Shown here: positions 28,412-37,861 of the stretch, in pieces | Layout of the letters: the number at the start of each line of letters is the position of its first letter | Numbering within the stretch: position 1 is the stretch's first letter | From: CAWFPR01 sp963817635 | GTDB taxonomy: Bacteria > Acidobacteriota > Vicinamibacteria > Vicinamibacterales > 2-12-FULL-66-21 | DNA length: 64,000 nt | Assembly: GCA_963817635.1 (NCBI GenBank) | Contig: CAWFPR010000014.1 | Location: 62,001 to 126,000, forward strand | Direction of reading: 5' to 3' | Program-made: the position numbers and the translations under genes | Notes under the pieces: generated by a model | Database searches by the model: none | What the model was told of the DNA's origin: nothing | What the model saw: the letters and a program-made list of their open reading frames with translations, nothing else

Positions 28412-31400
28412 ATGGCAAAGTTGGTTGCACGACCGGTGCTGCTGTGCGCCGTATTGCTGGCTGCCATCGCGCTGCCGGCCGCAGCCCAGGAGACCACCGG
28501 CACCATCGTGGGTGCCGTCACCGATCAAACGGGCGGCGTGCTGCCCGGGACCACCATCCAGATCAAGCACCTGCAGACAGGCCGAGTCGTCGAGCAGGTC
28601 GCCAACGAGGACGGGCGCTACACCGCCACGCTGCTGCAGCCCGGCAGCTACGAAATCACCTTCACGCTCTCCGGTTTCCAGCCGATGACCGTCAAGGGCA
28701 TCGAGCTGCACGTCAACGACCGGCTCGAGATCAACGGTAAGCTCGGTGTCGGAGGCGTCAGCGAGACGGTGCAGGTCAGCGCGGCCACGCAGTTCGTGCA
28801 GCCGTCGCCGTCGGTACAGAACCTCATGGGCCCGACGCAGGTCCAGGAACTGCCGCTCAACAACCGCAACTTCGTGCAGCTGGCGACGCTCGTGCCAGGC
28901 GTGTCGAGCGACCTGTCGGACGAAGTCGGCATCGGGCTCACGAGCACGGTCAGCATCTCGATCAACGGCGGCCGCCGCAACGCGGTGAACTGGCTGGTTG
29001 ACGGCGTCTCGAACGTCGACGTCGGGTCGAACATCACGCTGCTCTCGACCCCGACCCTCGAATCGATCCAGGAATTCAAGATCATCACCAGCAGCTACTC
29101 CGCCGAATGGCCCCGCAGCGGCGGGGGCGTTGTCAACATCGTGACGCGAGGCGGATCGCAGAAGTTCTCCGGGAGCGCCTACGAGTTCTTCCGCAACGAC
29201 AAGCTGAACGCGAACTCGTTCTTCCGCAATCGCAGCTCGAATCCGGATCTGAACAGCGCTCCGCCGCAGTTGCGCTACAACAACCCTGGCTACACCATCG
29301 GTGGCCCGATCCTGCCGAGCCGCGAGAAGGCCTTCTTCTTCTGGTCCGAGGAATGGCGGCGTATCAAGCGTGCGCCCGCGTCATCCACGGCCAACGTCGT
29401 CAACCCGCTGTGGCTGACCGACCCGACCAACCCGAACTACGTGGCTCCGGCACTGCGGGACCCGAACGCCGTCAAGCTGCTCGCGCTCTGGCCGGCGCCG
29501 AATACCTACAGCGCCAACGGAACGGCGCAATTCGTGAACACCAATCCCAACATCAACAACACGCGGCAGGAGGTCATTCGGGTCGACTACGACCTGTCGA
29601 GCAAGTGGAAACTGGTGGGGCGCTACACGCACGACCTGAGCCAGACGGTGGAGCCCGGCGGTCTGTTCACCGGCATCGTGGTGCCGAACGTGTCGTCGAC
29701 CCACACCGACGTCCCGGGACAGGTGGCGGCCTTCGAACTGCGCCGCAGCTTCGGGCGGGGCCTCAACGAACTGAAGTACCAGTTCTCGAGCAACCGCATT
29801 CACACGACCGACGATCCGGCCAACGTCAACACGCGCAGTGCCCTTGGTGTGAGCATCCCGGAGTTGTTCCCGGAGAACAACGCCGGCCGCCTGCCGTCAC
29901 TGTCCGTCACGGGGCTGTCGGGGATCACGACGATCCAGGCGTTCAACATCGAGTACTTCAACAGCACCGTGACCGACAACTTCACGTATCAGCGCGGGAA
30001 CCACTCCTACAAGATGGGTGTGCTGCTGGCGTTCGAGCGGAAGAACGAGAACGCCAACAACCAGACCCAGGGGTCGTTCAGCTTCCCGACCGTGAGCGGG
30101 ATCGGCCGCACCGGGTTCCAGAACTTCCTGATGGGGAACGCCGACGGCCTCTGCGGCCCGACGTGCACCTACGCCGAAGCCCAGATCGACGTGACGAATC
30201 ACCTGCGTTTCAATCGCTATGAGGCCTTCGCCCAGGACACGTGGCGCCTCGGGTCGGGCCTGACGCTGGACTACGGTGTCCGCTACTCGCTGTTCCCGGC
30301 CCTGACGGACAAGAACAACATCCTGTCCACGTTCGACCCGTCCCGGTACGATCCGTCGAAGGCGCCGACCTGCGCGAACGCGGCCTGCTCCACGCTCGTG
30401 CCGGGGACGGGCGATCCGCTCAACGGCCTGATCGTGGCCGGTGTGAACTCGCCGTGGGGCGACGCGATCTACCCGACCGACAAGAATAACTTCCAGCCTC
30501 GCGTCGGGTTCTCGTGGGACCCGATGGGTGACGGCCGGTCGATCGTGCGCGGCGGCTACGGTCTCTACTACGACCAGCCGCTCGTCGGGATCTTCGAACA
30601 GAACGCCTTCACGAATCCGCCCTACGTCAATACGGTGAGCCTCCAGAATGCATCGCTGGTCAACCCGGCCAGCGGAACCGCCCCCGGAACGACCGGGCTG
30701 CGCACGCTGATTGCGACGAGCACGCCGTTCGACACACCGCGGTCGCAGCAGTGGAACGTCGGCTATCAGCGCCAGCTCTACACGCGCGGTTCGATCGATG
30801 TGGGCTATGTCGGGTCGCACGGCGATCACCTGATCCAGCCGGTCGATATCAACCGGCCGGATCCGGCAGCCGTCGTCGCCGCCGGGAGCGCCACGGCGGC
30901 GTCCCTGTTCCCAGGCTACACGGTGTCCACCTCGGTCACCGGGGCGGGCATCAACATGCGCCAGACGACGGCCTACAGCAACTACTGGGGCATCCTGACG
31001 CAGTTCCGCCACGAGGGTGGACGCGCGGGAACCTACACGCTGAACTACACCCTCAGCCGAAGCCGCACGACGGCGACCAACGACCGTGATTCGGTCGATC
31101 TGCCGCAGAACGCGCAGGACCTGTCGGCCGAGTACGCGGATGCGCGGACCGACCGCCGCCACATCTTCAATGCGACCTATATCATCGAGATCCCGTTCTT
31201 CAAGGATTCGACGAACGTCCTGCTGAGGGAAGCGCTGGGCGGATGGCAACTGTCCGGCTATACCACCCTGCAATCCGGTCCGCCCGTCTCGCGTATCACG
31301 GCCAATATGAACGGCGACAAGCGCGGGAGATACGTGGACCAGGTCGGGGATCCGAAGGCCGGCCAGATGCCGTTTCCGTACTGGTTCGACCCGGCGGCCT

Positions 31401-31690
31401 TCGCGCCGGCGGCCGACGGCAGCTACGGGAACTCGAAGCGAGCCATCTTCCGGCTGCCAGGACGCAACCAGACCGACCTGGCGCTTTCGAAGAACTTCTA
31501 CGCCTTCACCAGGCGCGTGCAGTTCCGTGCGGACTTCCTCAACGCCTTCAACCACACGCAGTGGCTGGCGGTGGACAACGCGTGCGGCGTGAGCCTGACG
31601 ACCTGCGTGGTTGCCGGCGACACGTTCGGGACGATCACCTCGACACGCAACCCGCGCGAGATTCAGCTGAGCCTGAAGCTGTACTGGTAA
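28412..31690 (+). CDS. TonB-dependent receptor, Oar-like with carboxypeptidase-regulatory domain
   Basis: A 1092-residue outer-membrane receptor. A signal peptide (1-25, ending PAAAQE) is followed by a CarboxypepD-reg domain (about 27-110, GTIVGAVTDQTGGVLPGTTIQIKHLQTGRVV), a plug domain (about 120-240, VQELPLNNRNFVQLATLVPGVS...GGRRNAVNWLVDGVSNVDVGS) and a large beta-barrel whose last strand ends ISLSLKLYW-like (QLSLKLYW) with terminal aromatic residue. This Oar/SusC-like type is abundant in Acidobacteria. It is the first gene after the divergent promoter with the regulator, so a muropeptide or amino-sugar oligomer is a plausible substrate. A strong terminator follows. Confidence 0.95.
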   Translation: MAKLVARPVLLCAVLLAAIALPAAAQETTGTIVGAVTDQTGGVLPGTTIQIKHLQTGRVVEQVANEDGRYTATLLQPGSYEITFTLSGFQPMTVKGIELHVNDRLEINGKLGVGGVSETVQVSAATQFVQPSPSVQNLMGPTQVQELPLNNRNFVQLATLVPGVSSDLSDEVGIGLTSTVSISINGGRRNAVNWLVDGVSNVDVGSNITLLSTPTLESIQEFKIITSSYSAEWPRSGGGVVNIVTRGGSQKFSGSAYEFFRNDKLNANSFFRNRSSNPDLNSAPPQLRYNNPGYTIGGPILPSREKAFFFWSEEWRRIKRAPASSTANVVNPLWLTDPTNPNYVAPALRDPNAVKLLALWPAPNTYSANGTAQFVNTNPNINNTRQEVIRVDYDLSSKWKLVGRYTHDLSQTVEPGGLFTGIVVPNVSSTHTDVPGQVAAFELRRSFGRGLNELKYQFSSNRIHTTDDPANVNTRSALGVSIPELFPENNAGRLPSLSVTGLSGITTIQAFNIEYFNSTVTDNFTYQRGNHSYKMGVLLAFERKNENANNQTQGSFSFPTVSGIGRTGFQNFLMGNADGLCGPTCTYAEAQIDVTNHLRFNRYEAFAQDTWRLGSGLTLDYGVRYSLFPALTDKNNILSTFDPSRYDPSKAPTCANAACSTLVPGTGDPLNGLIVAGVNSPWGDAIYPTDKNNFQPRVGFSWDPMGDGRSIVRGGYGLYYDQPLVGIFEQNAFTNPPYVNTVSLQNASLVNPASGTAPGTTGLRTLIATSTPFDTPRSQQWNVGYQRQLYTRGSIDVGYVGSHGDHLIQPVDINRPDPAAVVAAGSATAASLFPGYTVSTSVTGAGINMRQTTAYSNYWGILTQFRHEGGRAGTYTLNYTLSRSRTTATNDRDSVDLPQNAQDLSAEYADARTDRRHIFNATYIIEIPFFKDSTNVLLREALGGWQLSGYTTLQSGPPVSRITANMNGDKRGRYVDQVGDPKAGQMPFPYWFDPAAFAPAADGSYGNSKRAIFRLPGRNQTDLALSKNFYAFTRRVQFRADFLNAFNHTQWLAVDNACGVSLTTCVVAGDTFGTITSTRNPREIQLSLKLYW

Positions 31691-31719
31691 GCTGACAGTC
31701 GGCGCGGATCCAACCGAAG

Positions 31720-31750
31720 GCCGGCGGGGCAGGTTCCCGCCGGCTTTTTT
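31720..31750 (+). terminator. Rho-independent terminator after the TonB receptor
   Basis: A perfect 9-bp stem GCCGGCGGG / CCCGCCGGC (31720-31728 with 31736-31744), 7-base loop, followed directly by TTTTTT (31745-31750). Confidence 0.93.
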
Positions 31751-31814
31751 CTCGCGTCGCGCACGCGGCGTGGGGGCCCACCCGGTGGCGACGGACTCGC
31801 GCGCAGAGTCGACT

Positions 31815-32760
31815 ATGTTCCACGTTCTCGGCATAGACGCTGGCGGTACGAAAACCGTGTGCCTGCTCGCCGACGCGCACGGCACGATCATCGCCGAATC
31901 ACGCCGCGGCGGCGCGAATCTCCAGGCGGTCGGTGAGCTCGAAGTCGAGAAGGTCCTTCACGAGGTCATGGAGGAGGCCATCGGCGACCGCGATGTCCGG
32001 CCGGTGGCCGTCTGCCTCGGCATCGCCGGCGTCGATCGACGCGACGATGCGGCGGTGGTGCAGGCGATCATGAAGCGCATTGGCTACAAGGCGCGCGTGC
32101 TGGTCGTCAACGATGCGCTGGTGGCTCTCGAAGCCGGCGCACCGGGCCAGCCTGGCGTCGTGGTGATCTCCGGGACCGGGTCTATCTCGGTACGGACGGA
32201 ACGCCAGTGGCGAAGCCGCGCGATCCGGCGGCTGGGGCTACGTGCTCGGCGACGAGGGCAGCGGCTACTGGATCGGCCGGGCGGCGCTGCGCGCCGTGTT
32301 GCGCCAGTCGGATCACCGCGGACCGGAGACGGTCCTCTCGACGCTGCTGTTGGAGCATTTCGGGATTCAGCGCGCACAGGAGCTGATTCACGAGGTCTAC
32401 CACGCGAACCTCAGGCCGTCGGCCATCGGGGCGCTGGCGCAGTGCGTCCAGTCGGCGTTCACTCAGGGGGATGGTGTCGCCATCGGGATCCTGCGTGGCG
32501 CCGCCGACGAGCTCGAAGGCTCCGCGCTGTCCGTGGCACGCCGCCTCGAGATGGTCGGCCAGTCGTTTCCGTACATCCTTGCCGGCGGCATCTTCCGGGC
32601 CGTGCCCTGGCTCGAGCAGGAACTCGAACGGCGCCTGCCGGTATCGTCGCCCCAGGGGCGCGTGCGGTTGCTCGATCGCGAGCCGGCGGCCGGCGCCGTA
32701 GCGCTGGCGCTCCAGGAGGTGCGCGGCGGCGCGGTGATCCCGGCGTATAAACTGGATTGA
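31815..32760 (+). CDS. BadF/BadG-family N-acetylglucosamine/MurNAc kinase-like protein (frameshifted)
   Basis: A sugar kinase of the BadF/BadG/BcrA/BcrD ATPase family; NagK- and MurK-like kinases of this family phosphorylate GlcNAc or MurNAc. ATG at 31815 gives MFHVLGIDAGGTKTVCLLADAHG with the phosphate-1 motif, and VVVISGTGSIS carries phosphate-2. The frame is lost at 32189-32190, where an extra G in CTCGGTACGG breaks SGTGSIS-YGRNASGEAARSGGWGYVLGDEGSGYW; the downstream frame continues cleanly to VIPAYKLD. Repair gives a kinase of about 314 residues, normal for the family. Stop and nagB start overlap (TGATG). Whether the break is real is unknown. Confidence 0.88.
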
Positions 32761-33518
32761 TGCCCTTCTCCCGAAGTCCGCGGGTCAGCACGTTCGCGAA
32801 CGAACGCGGGGTGGCGCGCGCGCTCGCCGAGCGCCTGGCCGTCGCCATCGGGCTGAAGCCCCGCCTCGTCGTCGGCCTGCCGACGGGACGGACGCCCGTC
32901 CTGCTGTACCGCGAGCTCGCGCTGCTGCATATGGAGGGCCGGATCGACTTCTCCCGGGTGACGACCTTCAATCTCGATGAATTCCTGGGCGTGCCGCCGT
33001 CGGATCCGGGGAGTTATCGCACCTACATGCAGCGCCATCTGTTCAGTCGCGTGAACATCTCGACCGAGCGCGTGCACTTTCTCGACGGGGGAACAGCCGA
33101 TCCCGCGGCGGAGTGCCGGCGCTACGAGCAGGCGATTGCCGAGGCGGGGGGCATCGATCTGCAGATCCTGGGCATCGGGACCAACGGCCATATCGGCTTC
33201 AACGAGCCGGCGGGCGCGCTCCAGTCGTACACCCACCGGGTGACGCTCCGGCCCGAAACCCGGCGCAGCAACGCCGCGCTGTTCGGCGGCGACGCCGCGC
33301 GCGTGCCGGCCGAGGCGTTGTCGATGGGCATGGCGACGATTCTGCACGCGCGGTCCATCGTGCTGCTCGCGACGGGGAAGTCGAAGGCGTCGTGCGTCGA
33401 GCGCGTGGTCAACGGGCCGATCACGACGGACCTGCCGGCGTCGTTCCTGCAGCTGCACGCCGACGCCGAGCTGATGCTGGATCAGGCGGCGGCGGGGAAG
33501 CTGGAGGCGACGGACTGA
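32760..33518 (+). CDS. nagB: Glucosamine-6-phosphate deaminase
   Basis: A 252-residue enzyme that converts GlcN-6-phosphate to fructose-6-phosphate and ammonia, the last step feeding amino sugars into glycolysis. Family signatures are LVVGLPTGRTPVLLYREL (phosphate binding), TTFNLDEFLGVPPSDPGSYRTYM (catalytic Asp), and LGIGTNGHIGFNEPA with the catalytic His. It starts at the ATG overlapping the kinase stop. The deacetylase NagA, which would convert GlcNAc-6-phosphate to this substrate, is not in the window. Confidence 0.95.
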   Translation: MPFSRSPRVSTFANERGVARALAERLAVAIGLKPRLVVGLPTGRTPVLLYRELALLHMEGRIDFSRVTTFNLDEFLGVPPSDPGSYRTYMQRHLFSRVNISTERVHFLDGGTADPAAECRRYEQAIAEAGGIDLQILGIGTNGHIGFNEPAGALQSYTHRVTLRPETRRSNAALFGGDAARVPAEALSMGMATILHARSIVLLATGKSKASCVERVVNGPITTDLPASFLQLHADAELMLDQAAAGKLEATD

Positions 33519-33519
33519 T

Positions 33520-34461
33520 TCAGGCGCGGAGCAGCGCCCGCAGGCGGGGTTCGATGTCCTCGCCGATGGCGTCGCGGACCGAGTCGTCCGACTTCTTGAG
33601 CCGCTTGATCGCCTGTGGAAGGGTCAGGCCCGCCTTCTGCATGACGATGGCCGCCTTGACGTTCCACTTGGCGCGCTTGAGCAGCGCGTCGGCTTCGTTG
33701 TACTCGATGCCCGTCACCATCGTGATGATGCGGCGCGCGCGATCCTTGAGTTTCTCGGATCCGCTCTTCACGTCCACCATCAGGTTCCCGTAGGTCTTCC
33801 CGAACTTGATCATCGAGATGGTCGTGAGCATGTTGAGGACCATCTTGGTCGCCGTCCCGGCCTTGAGCCGCGTCGATCCCGCGATGATTTCGGGACCGAC
33901 CGACGGGGCAATCTGCAGGTCCACGAAGTTCTGGAGCTCCGACCCGGGCCAGCACGTCACGAAGATGATCTTCGCGCCGTTCTTGCGCGCGCGGGTGAGC
34001 CCGCCGCGCACGAACGGAGTCATCCCGCTCGCCGAGACGCCGATGACGACGTCCTTGCTGCCGAGCCGCAGCCGCCCGATGCTCCGCGCGCCCTCCTCGA
34101 AGTTGTCCTCCACGCCTTCCTTCGCCCGGAACACGGCCTCGCGGCCCCCGGCCATGACGGCCTGCACCAGCGTCGGGGGGGTGCTGAAGGTGGGCGGCAT
34201 TTCGGCCGCTTCGACCACGCCCAGCCGCCCGCTCGTGCCGGCGCCGACGAAAATCAGGCGCCCGCCCTTGCGGAGCGCGTGCGTGATGATCTCGATCCCG
34301 TGCGCGATGCGCTCTTTTTCCTTCTGAACCGCCACGATCACCTTGCGATCCTCGCTCATGATCATCTCGATGATCTCGGGAACGGGCGCTTTATCGACGG
34401 CGAGGCTGACGGGATTGATGGCTTCGGTGGGGAGCGACTGCCACTTCGATTGCGTCGGCAT
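33520..34461 (-). CDS. murQ: N-acetylmuramic acid 6-phosphate etherase
   Basis: A 313-residue lyase that removes the lactyl ether from MurNAc-6-phosphate, yielding GlcNAc-6-phosphate and D-lactate. The SIS-domain signature GRLIFVGAGTSGRLGVVEAAEMPPTF, the catalytic Glu in MAGGREAVFRAKEGVEDN, and GVSASGMTPFVRGGL are intact; a C-terminal UBA-like segment (EADALLKRAKWNVKAAIVMQ) is typical. ATG at 34459-34461 begins MPTQSKWQSLPTEAINP; an upstream ATG-like codon adds 20 unrelated residues. The gene is convergent with nagB, with one base between stops. Confidence 0.95.
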   Translation of the reverse strand: MPTQSKWQSLPTEAINPVSLAVDKAPVPEIIEMIMSEDRKVIVAVQKEKERIAHGIEIITHALRKGGRLIFVGAGTSGRLGVVEAAEMPPTFSTPPTLVQAVMAGGREAVFRAKEGVEDNFEEGARSIGRLRLGSKDVVIGVSASGMTPFVRGGLTRARKNGAKIIFVTCWPGSELQNFVDLQIAPSVGPEIIAGSTRLKAGTATKMVLNMLTTISMIKFGKTYGNLMVDVKSGSEKLKDRARRIITMVTGIEYNEADALLKRAKWNVKAAIVMQKAGLTLPQAIKRLKKSDDSVRDAIGEDIEPRLRALLRA

Positions 34462-34683
34462 GAAGAATATCCGTCCGGTTTCCCTGCGTTGCCCCGAGTG
34501 ATGAGGCGCAACCGCGTACATTACTCTTCAGTGACAGGGGTGTCAATCAGGCCAGGGCGGCGAGACGCTCGGGTCTTTTTGCCGGACCCGGCCGCCATAG
34601 TAGACTTCCGCATCCATGATCCACGATGACGACGAGGAGTTCCGACGCCGCCGGCCAGTGGGCCGCCCGCCTCGCCGGTCGCC

Positions 34684-35661
34684 GTGGCGCACGCCGCCGA
34701 GGTCGCCGCGAGGCTCGAACGCGAGCTGGGCAAGGCCATCGTCGGTCAGCAGCGGGTCATCCGCGAGATCCTGATCGCCTTTCTCGCCGGCGGCCACTGC
34801 CTGCTGCGCGGCGTGCCCGGCCTGGCCAAGACCCTGATCATCAAGAAGCTCGCGGAGGCGGTGGACCTGCGGTTCAACCGGATCCAGTTCACGCCGGACC
34901 TGATGCCGTCCGACATCATCGGCGCGGAGGTCATCGAGGAGGACCGGGCGACCGGGAAGCGCGTGATCCGCTTCATTCACGGGCCGATCTTCGCGAACAT
35001 CATCCTGGCCGACGAGATCAACCGCACGCCGCCGAAGACGCAGGCCGCGCTGCTCGAGGCGATGCAGGAATACCAGGTCACGGTCAGTGGCGTGCGTTTC
35101 GGGCTCGAGCGGCCGCTCTTCGTCCTGGCCACGCAGAATCCGATCGAACAGGAAGGCACCTATCCGCTGCCCGAGGCGCAGCTCGATCGGTTCATGTTCA
35201 ACGTCGTCATCGACTACCCGAGCGCGGACGAGGAACGCCGGATCCTGTCGCTGACCACGGGAACTGCCGACGCGGCGATCTCGGTGGTCGCGTCGGGCGC
35301 CGAAATCGAGCAGCTGCACGCGCTCGTGCGCGAGGTGCCTGCGGCGGAGAACGCGGTGGATTTCGCCGCGCGGCTCGTGCGGGCGTCGCGTCCGGCGGGG
35401 GACCCGGCCGACGGCGTTCCCGATTTCGTCCGCCAGTGGGTGCGGTGGGGCGCCGGGCCTCGCGCCGGACAGTCGCTGCTGCTCGGCGCCAAAGCCCGCG
35501 CGCTGCTCGAGGGGCGCTCTGTCGTGGCGCTCGACGACATCGAGGCCGTGGCGCTGCCGGTCCTGCGCCACCGCATTCTGCTCAACTTCCAGGCCGAAGC
35601 CGACGGCATCGCGGCCGACGACGTCGTCGGCCGGCTGCTTGGAGCCGTGAGGCCGCGGTGA
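34684..35661 (+). CDS. MoxR-family AAA+ ATPase
   Basis: A 325-residue MoxR ATPase, a chaperone that works with von Willebrand A-domain partners. Walker A RGVPGLAKT, ILADEINRTPPKTQAALLEAMQE (Walker B with sensor), the conserved VLATQNPIEQEGTYPLPEAQLDRF and MPSDIIGAEV are diagnostic. The start is uncertain: upstream frames with ATG (34616 and 34626) do not stay open into this frame, so I use the GTG at 34684, but an insertion near 34650-34680 could hide a longer N-terminus. Its stop overlaps the DUF58 start (GTGA). First gene of a five-gene operon. Confidence 0.93.
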   Translation: MAHAAEVAARLERELGKAIVGQQRVIREILIAFLAGGHCLLRGVPGLAKTLIIKKLAEAVDLRFNRIQFTPDLMPSDIIGAEVIEEDRATGKRVIRFIHGPIFANIILADEINRTPPKTQAALLEAMQEYQVTVSGVRFGLERPLFVLATQNPIEQEGTYPLPEAQLDRFMFNVVIDYPSADEERRILSLTTGTADAAISVVASGAEIEQLHALVREVPAAENAVDFAARLVRASRPAGDPADGVPDFVRQWVRWGAGPRAGQSLLLGAKARALLEGRSVVALDDIEAVALPVLRHRILLNFQAEADGIAADDVVGRLLGAVRPR

Positions 35662-36554
35662 ACGCCGCCGCGCGGCTGGATCCGCGCGTGCTCGCCGCCA
35701 TCGCGGACCTCGAACTCGTGGCGCGCGTGACGGTCGAAGGCACGATCGCCGGGCTCCATCGGAGCCCCTTTCACGGCTACAGCGCCGAGTTCAGCCAGTA
35801 CCGCCACTATCGGGCGGGCGACGATCTGAAGTACGTCGACTGGAAGCTCTTCGCGCGAACCGATCGCCTGTACACGAAGCAGTACCGTGAAACCACCAAC
35901 ATGGTGGCCCAGTTCGCGGTCGATGCGAGCGCGTCGATGAGCTACACGGGGCGTGCCGGCGTCTCGAAGATCGACTGCGCGCGCCTGCTGACGGCGGCGC
36001 TGGCCTACCTCGTCTCGGGACAGGGAGACGCGGTCGGTGTGGCTGCGTTCGACGAGCAGCTCCGCACGTTCCTGCCCGCGCGAGCCGGAGCCTCGCACCT
36101 GCGCGCGGTGCTGCTCGCGCTGTCGTCGCTCCGCGCATCGGGCGGTACGGCCGTGGCCGCGCCGCTGCGCCGCGCGATCGATCTCATGCGCCGGCGCGGG
36201 CTCCTGGTGCTCGTGTCCGATCTGTACGATGAAGACGAGCGCATCGAGGCCGAACTGAACCGGGCCGCGCGAATCGGCCACGAAGTCGCGGTCTTTCACG
36301 TGCTCACGCGCGAGGAACTCGAGTTCCCGCTGGACGCCGACGTGGAACTCGAGGAGCTGGAATCGCGCCGGACCGCGATGGTCGGCCTCGGCACGCGAGC
36401 GGCGTATCGCGAGGCCTTCGCGGCGTTCCTGGCGCGCTGGCGGACGCGGTGTGCGTCGCACGGATTCGCCTACACGACGGTCACGACCGACGCGCCGCTC
36501 AATCTCGCTCTGCGCGGGTTCCTGCTCGAGCGGGCGCGGGCAGGCGCCCGATGA
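35658..36554 (+). CDS. DUF58 domain-containing protein
   Basis: A 298-residue protein of the DUF58 family, with a vWA-like fold that almost always follows MoxR. The signature HRSPFHGYSAEFSQYRHYRAGDDLKYVDWKLFARTDRLYTKQYRE and a degenerate metal-site motif VDASASM are present. GTG start at 35658 overlaps the MoxR stop, and its stop overlaps the next start (ATGA). MoxR-DUF58 pairs are proposed to assemble membrane or metal-dependent complexes; the exact substrate is not known. Confidence 0.93.
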   Translation: MNAAARLDPRVLAAIADLELVARVTVEGTIAGLHRSPFHGYSAEFSQYRHYRAGDDLKYVDWKLFARTDRLYTKQYRETTNMVAQFAVDASASMSYTGRAGVSKIDCARLLTAALAYLVSGQGDAVGVAAFDEQLRTFLPARAGASHLRAVLLALSSLRASGGTAVAAPLRRAIDLMRRRGLLVLVSDLYDEDERIEAELNRAARIGHEVAVFHVLTREELEFPLDADVELEELESRRTAMVGLGTRAAYREAFAAFLARWRTRCASHGFAYTTVTTDAPLNLALRGFLLERARAGAR

Positions 36555-37861
36555 TCGCGTGGCTCAACGCGCCGGCGCTGTGGGGAGTGGCCGCGGCGCT
36601 GGGGGCGATTGCCGTTCATCTGCTGTTTCGCGAGCGAGCGAGACGGGTCCCGTTTCCGAGCCTCCGCTTCGTGCAGCCGTCGTTCACGTCGGCCGTGCGG
36701 ATGCGCAGGCCCACCGACGCCGCGCTGCTCGCCGTGCGGGTGGCCGTTCTGACCGCGGCGGCGCTGGCGCTCGCCCAGCCGCTGCTCACCACGGGCGCGC
36801 GGACGCGGGCGTGGGACGCGCGCGTTGCGCGCGCGATCGTTGTGGACACGAGCGACAGCATGCGCGCGCTGCGTGCCGCGGCGGCCGAGGCGGCACGCGC
36901 GCAGGCGGTGGGGACCGTCGCGTCGGTGCGGATCGACAGCGACGACCTCGGCCGCGGTATGCAGGAGGCGGTGACGTGGCTCGCGTCGGCCCCCCCGGCG
37001 CGCCGCGAGATTGCCGTCGTCTCGGACTTTCAGCAGGGGACGCTCGACGCGTCGGACCGCGAGAGCGTGCCAGAAGGGATCGGCCTGCGCTTTCTCGAGG
37101 TCGGTTCGCTGCCGGACGAGCGCACCTTCGCAGGCGCGCCGCTGCTGGACGGCGACGAAGGGGCCGTGAAGGTGCCGCGCGTCCGTTTTGACGGAGGCGC
37201 GACGTCGGTCGAGTTCCGGCGTGGCCCTGATGCCGGACCCGGGTTGGAGATTCTCGGACCCTCCGGATCGGCGGACGCCGTGCGCGCGCTGCGCGGAATC
37301 GTGGCCGCGGCAGGCACTCCGGCGCCGCTGGCGGCCGAGCCGATTGCGCTCGTCCTCCGAGGAGGAACACTCCCCGCGCCCGCGCAGCCTGTGACCCGAG
37401 CCTGGATGCTCCGGTCGGTCTGGTCGATGCGGGAGAACGACGAACTGCTGGCGACCGGTGAGCCGCCCGCGGCGGAAGACGCGGACGGGACGTGGATGCC
37501 CATCCTTCGGAATGGGCAGGGGCAAGCCATCGTGCGCGCAGCGGCGTCGGGCGAACGGCTCGTCATCGACGTAGCCGCCGGACCGACCGACTTCCTCGCC
37601 GCCGCGACGCTTCGCGCCGTCCTGCTCGTGGCGCCCCGTGCGGAGGCCCTGCGGGATCAGGAAGTCCTTTCGGTGCCGCACGAGCGCCTTGTCACGTGGA
37701 CGCGCGAGGCGAGAGCACCGAGCGAGTCGGCGGACACGTGGCGGCATGCGGGATCCGACGCGCGATGGGCCTGGGCGCTCGTGCTCCTGATGCTGGCGAT
37801 TGAAGCGGTCGTTCGCCGGCAGCGGAGCCGCGAGCGTGAGGTACGAGCCGATGCGGCCTGA
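36551..37861 (+). CDS. BatA-like membrane protein with N-terminal double-helix domain and vWA region
   Basis: A 436-residue membrane protein. It has two N-terminal helices (about 7-27 and 57-78) flanking FRERARRVPFPSLRFVQPSF, the BatA signature. A vWA-like region follows with a MIDAS-like motif IVVDTSDSMR and VSDFQQG, and a C-terminal helix (about 410-430, WAWALVLLMLAIEAVV). It overlaps the DUF58 gene by 4 bp. In the classical arrangement this is the membrane partner of MoxR. Confidence 0.85.
   Translation: MIAWLNAPALWGVAAALGAIAVHLLFRERARRVPFPSLRFVQPSFTSAVRMRRPTDAALLAVRVAVLTAAALALAQPLLTTGARTRAWDARVARAIVVDTSDSMRALRAAAAEAARAQAVGTVASVRIDSDDLGRGMQEAVTWLASAPPARREIAVVSDFQQGTLDASDRESVPEGIGLRFLEVGSLPDERTFAGAPLLDGDEGAVKVPRVRFDGGATSVEFRRGPDAGPGLEILGPSGSADAVRALRGIVAAAGTPAPLAAEPIALVLRGGTLPAPAQPVTRAWMLRSVWSMRENDELLATGEPPAAEDADGTWMPILRNGQGQAIVRAAASGERLVIDVAAGPTDFLAAATLRAVLLVAPRAEALRDQEVLSVPHERLVTWTREARAPSESADTWRHAGSDARWAWALVLLMLAIEAVVRRQRSREREVRADAA

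Noticed and set aside
34616..34700. An ATG-started N-terminus for the MoxR protein (MIHDDDEEFRRRRP)
   Set aside because: It is in a different frame from the conserved part and would need a shift I cannot place with confidence, so I list the GTG at 34684.
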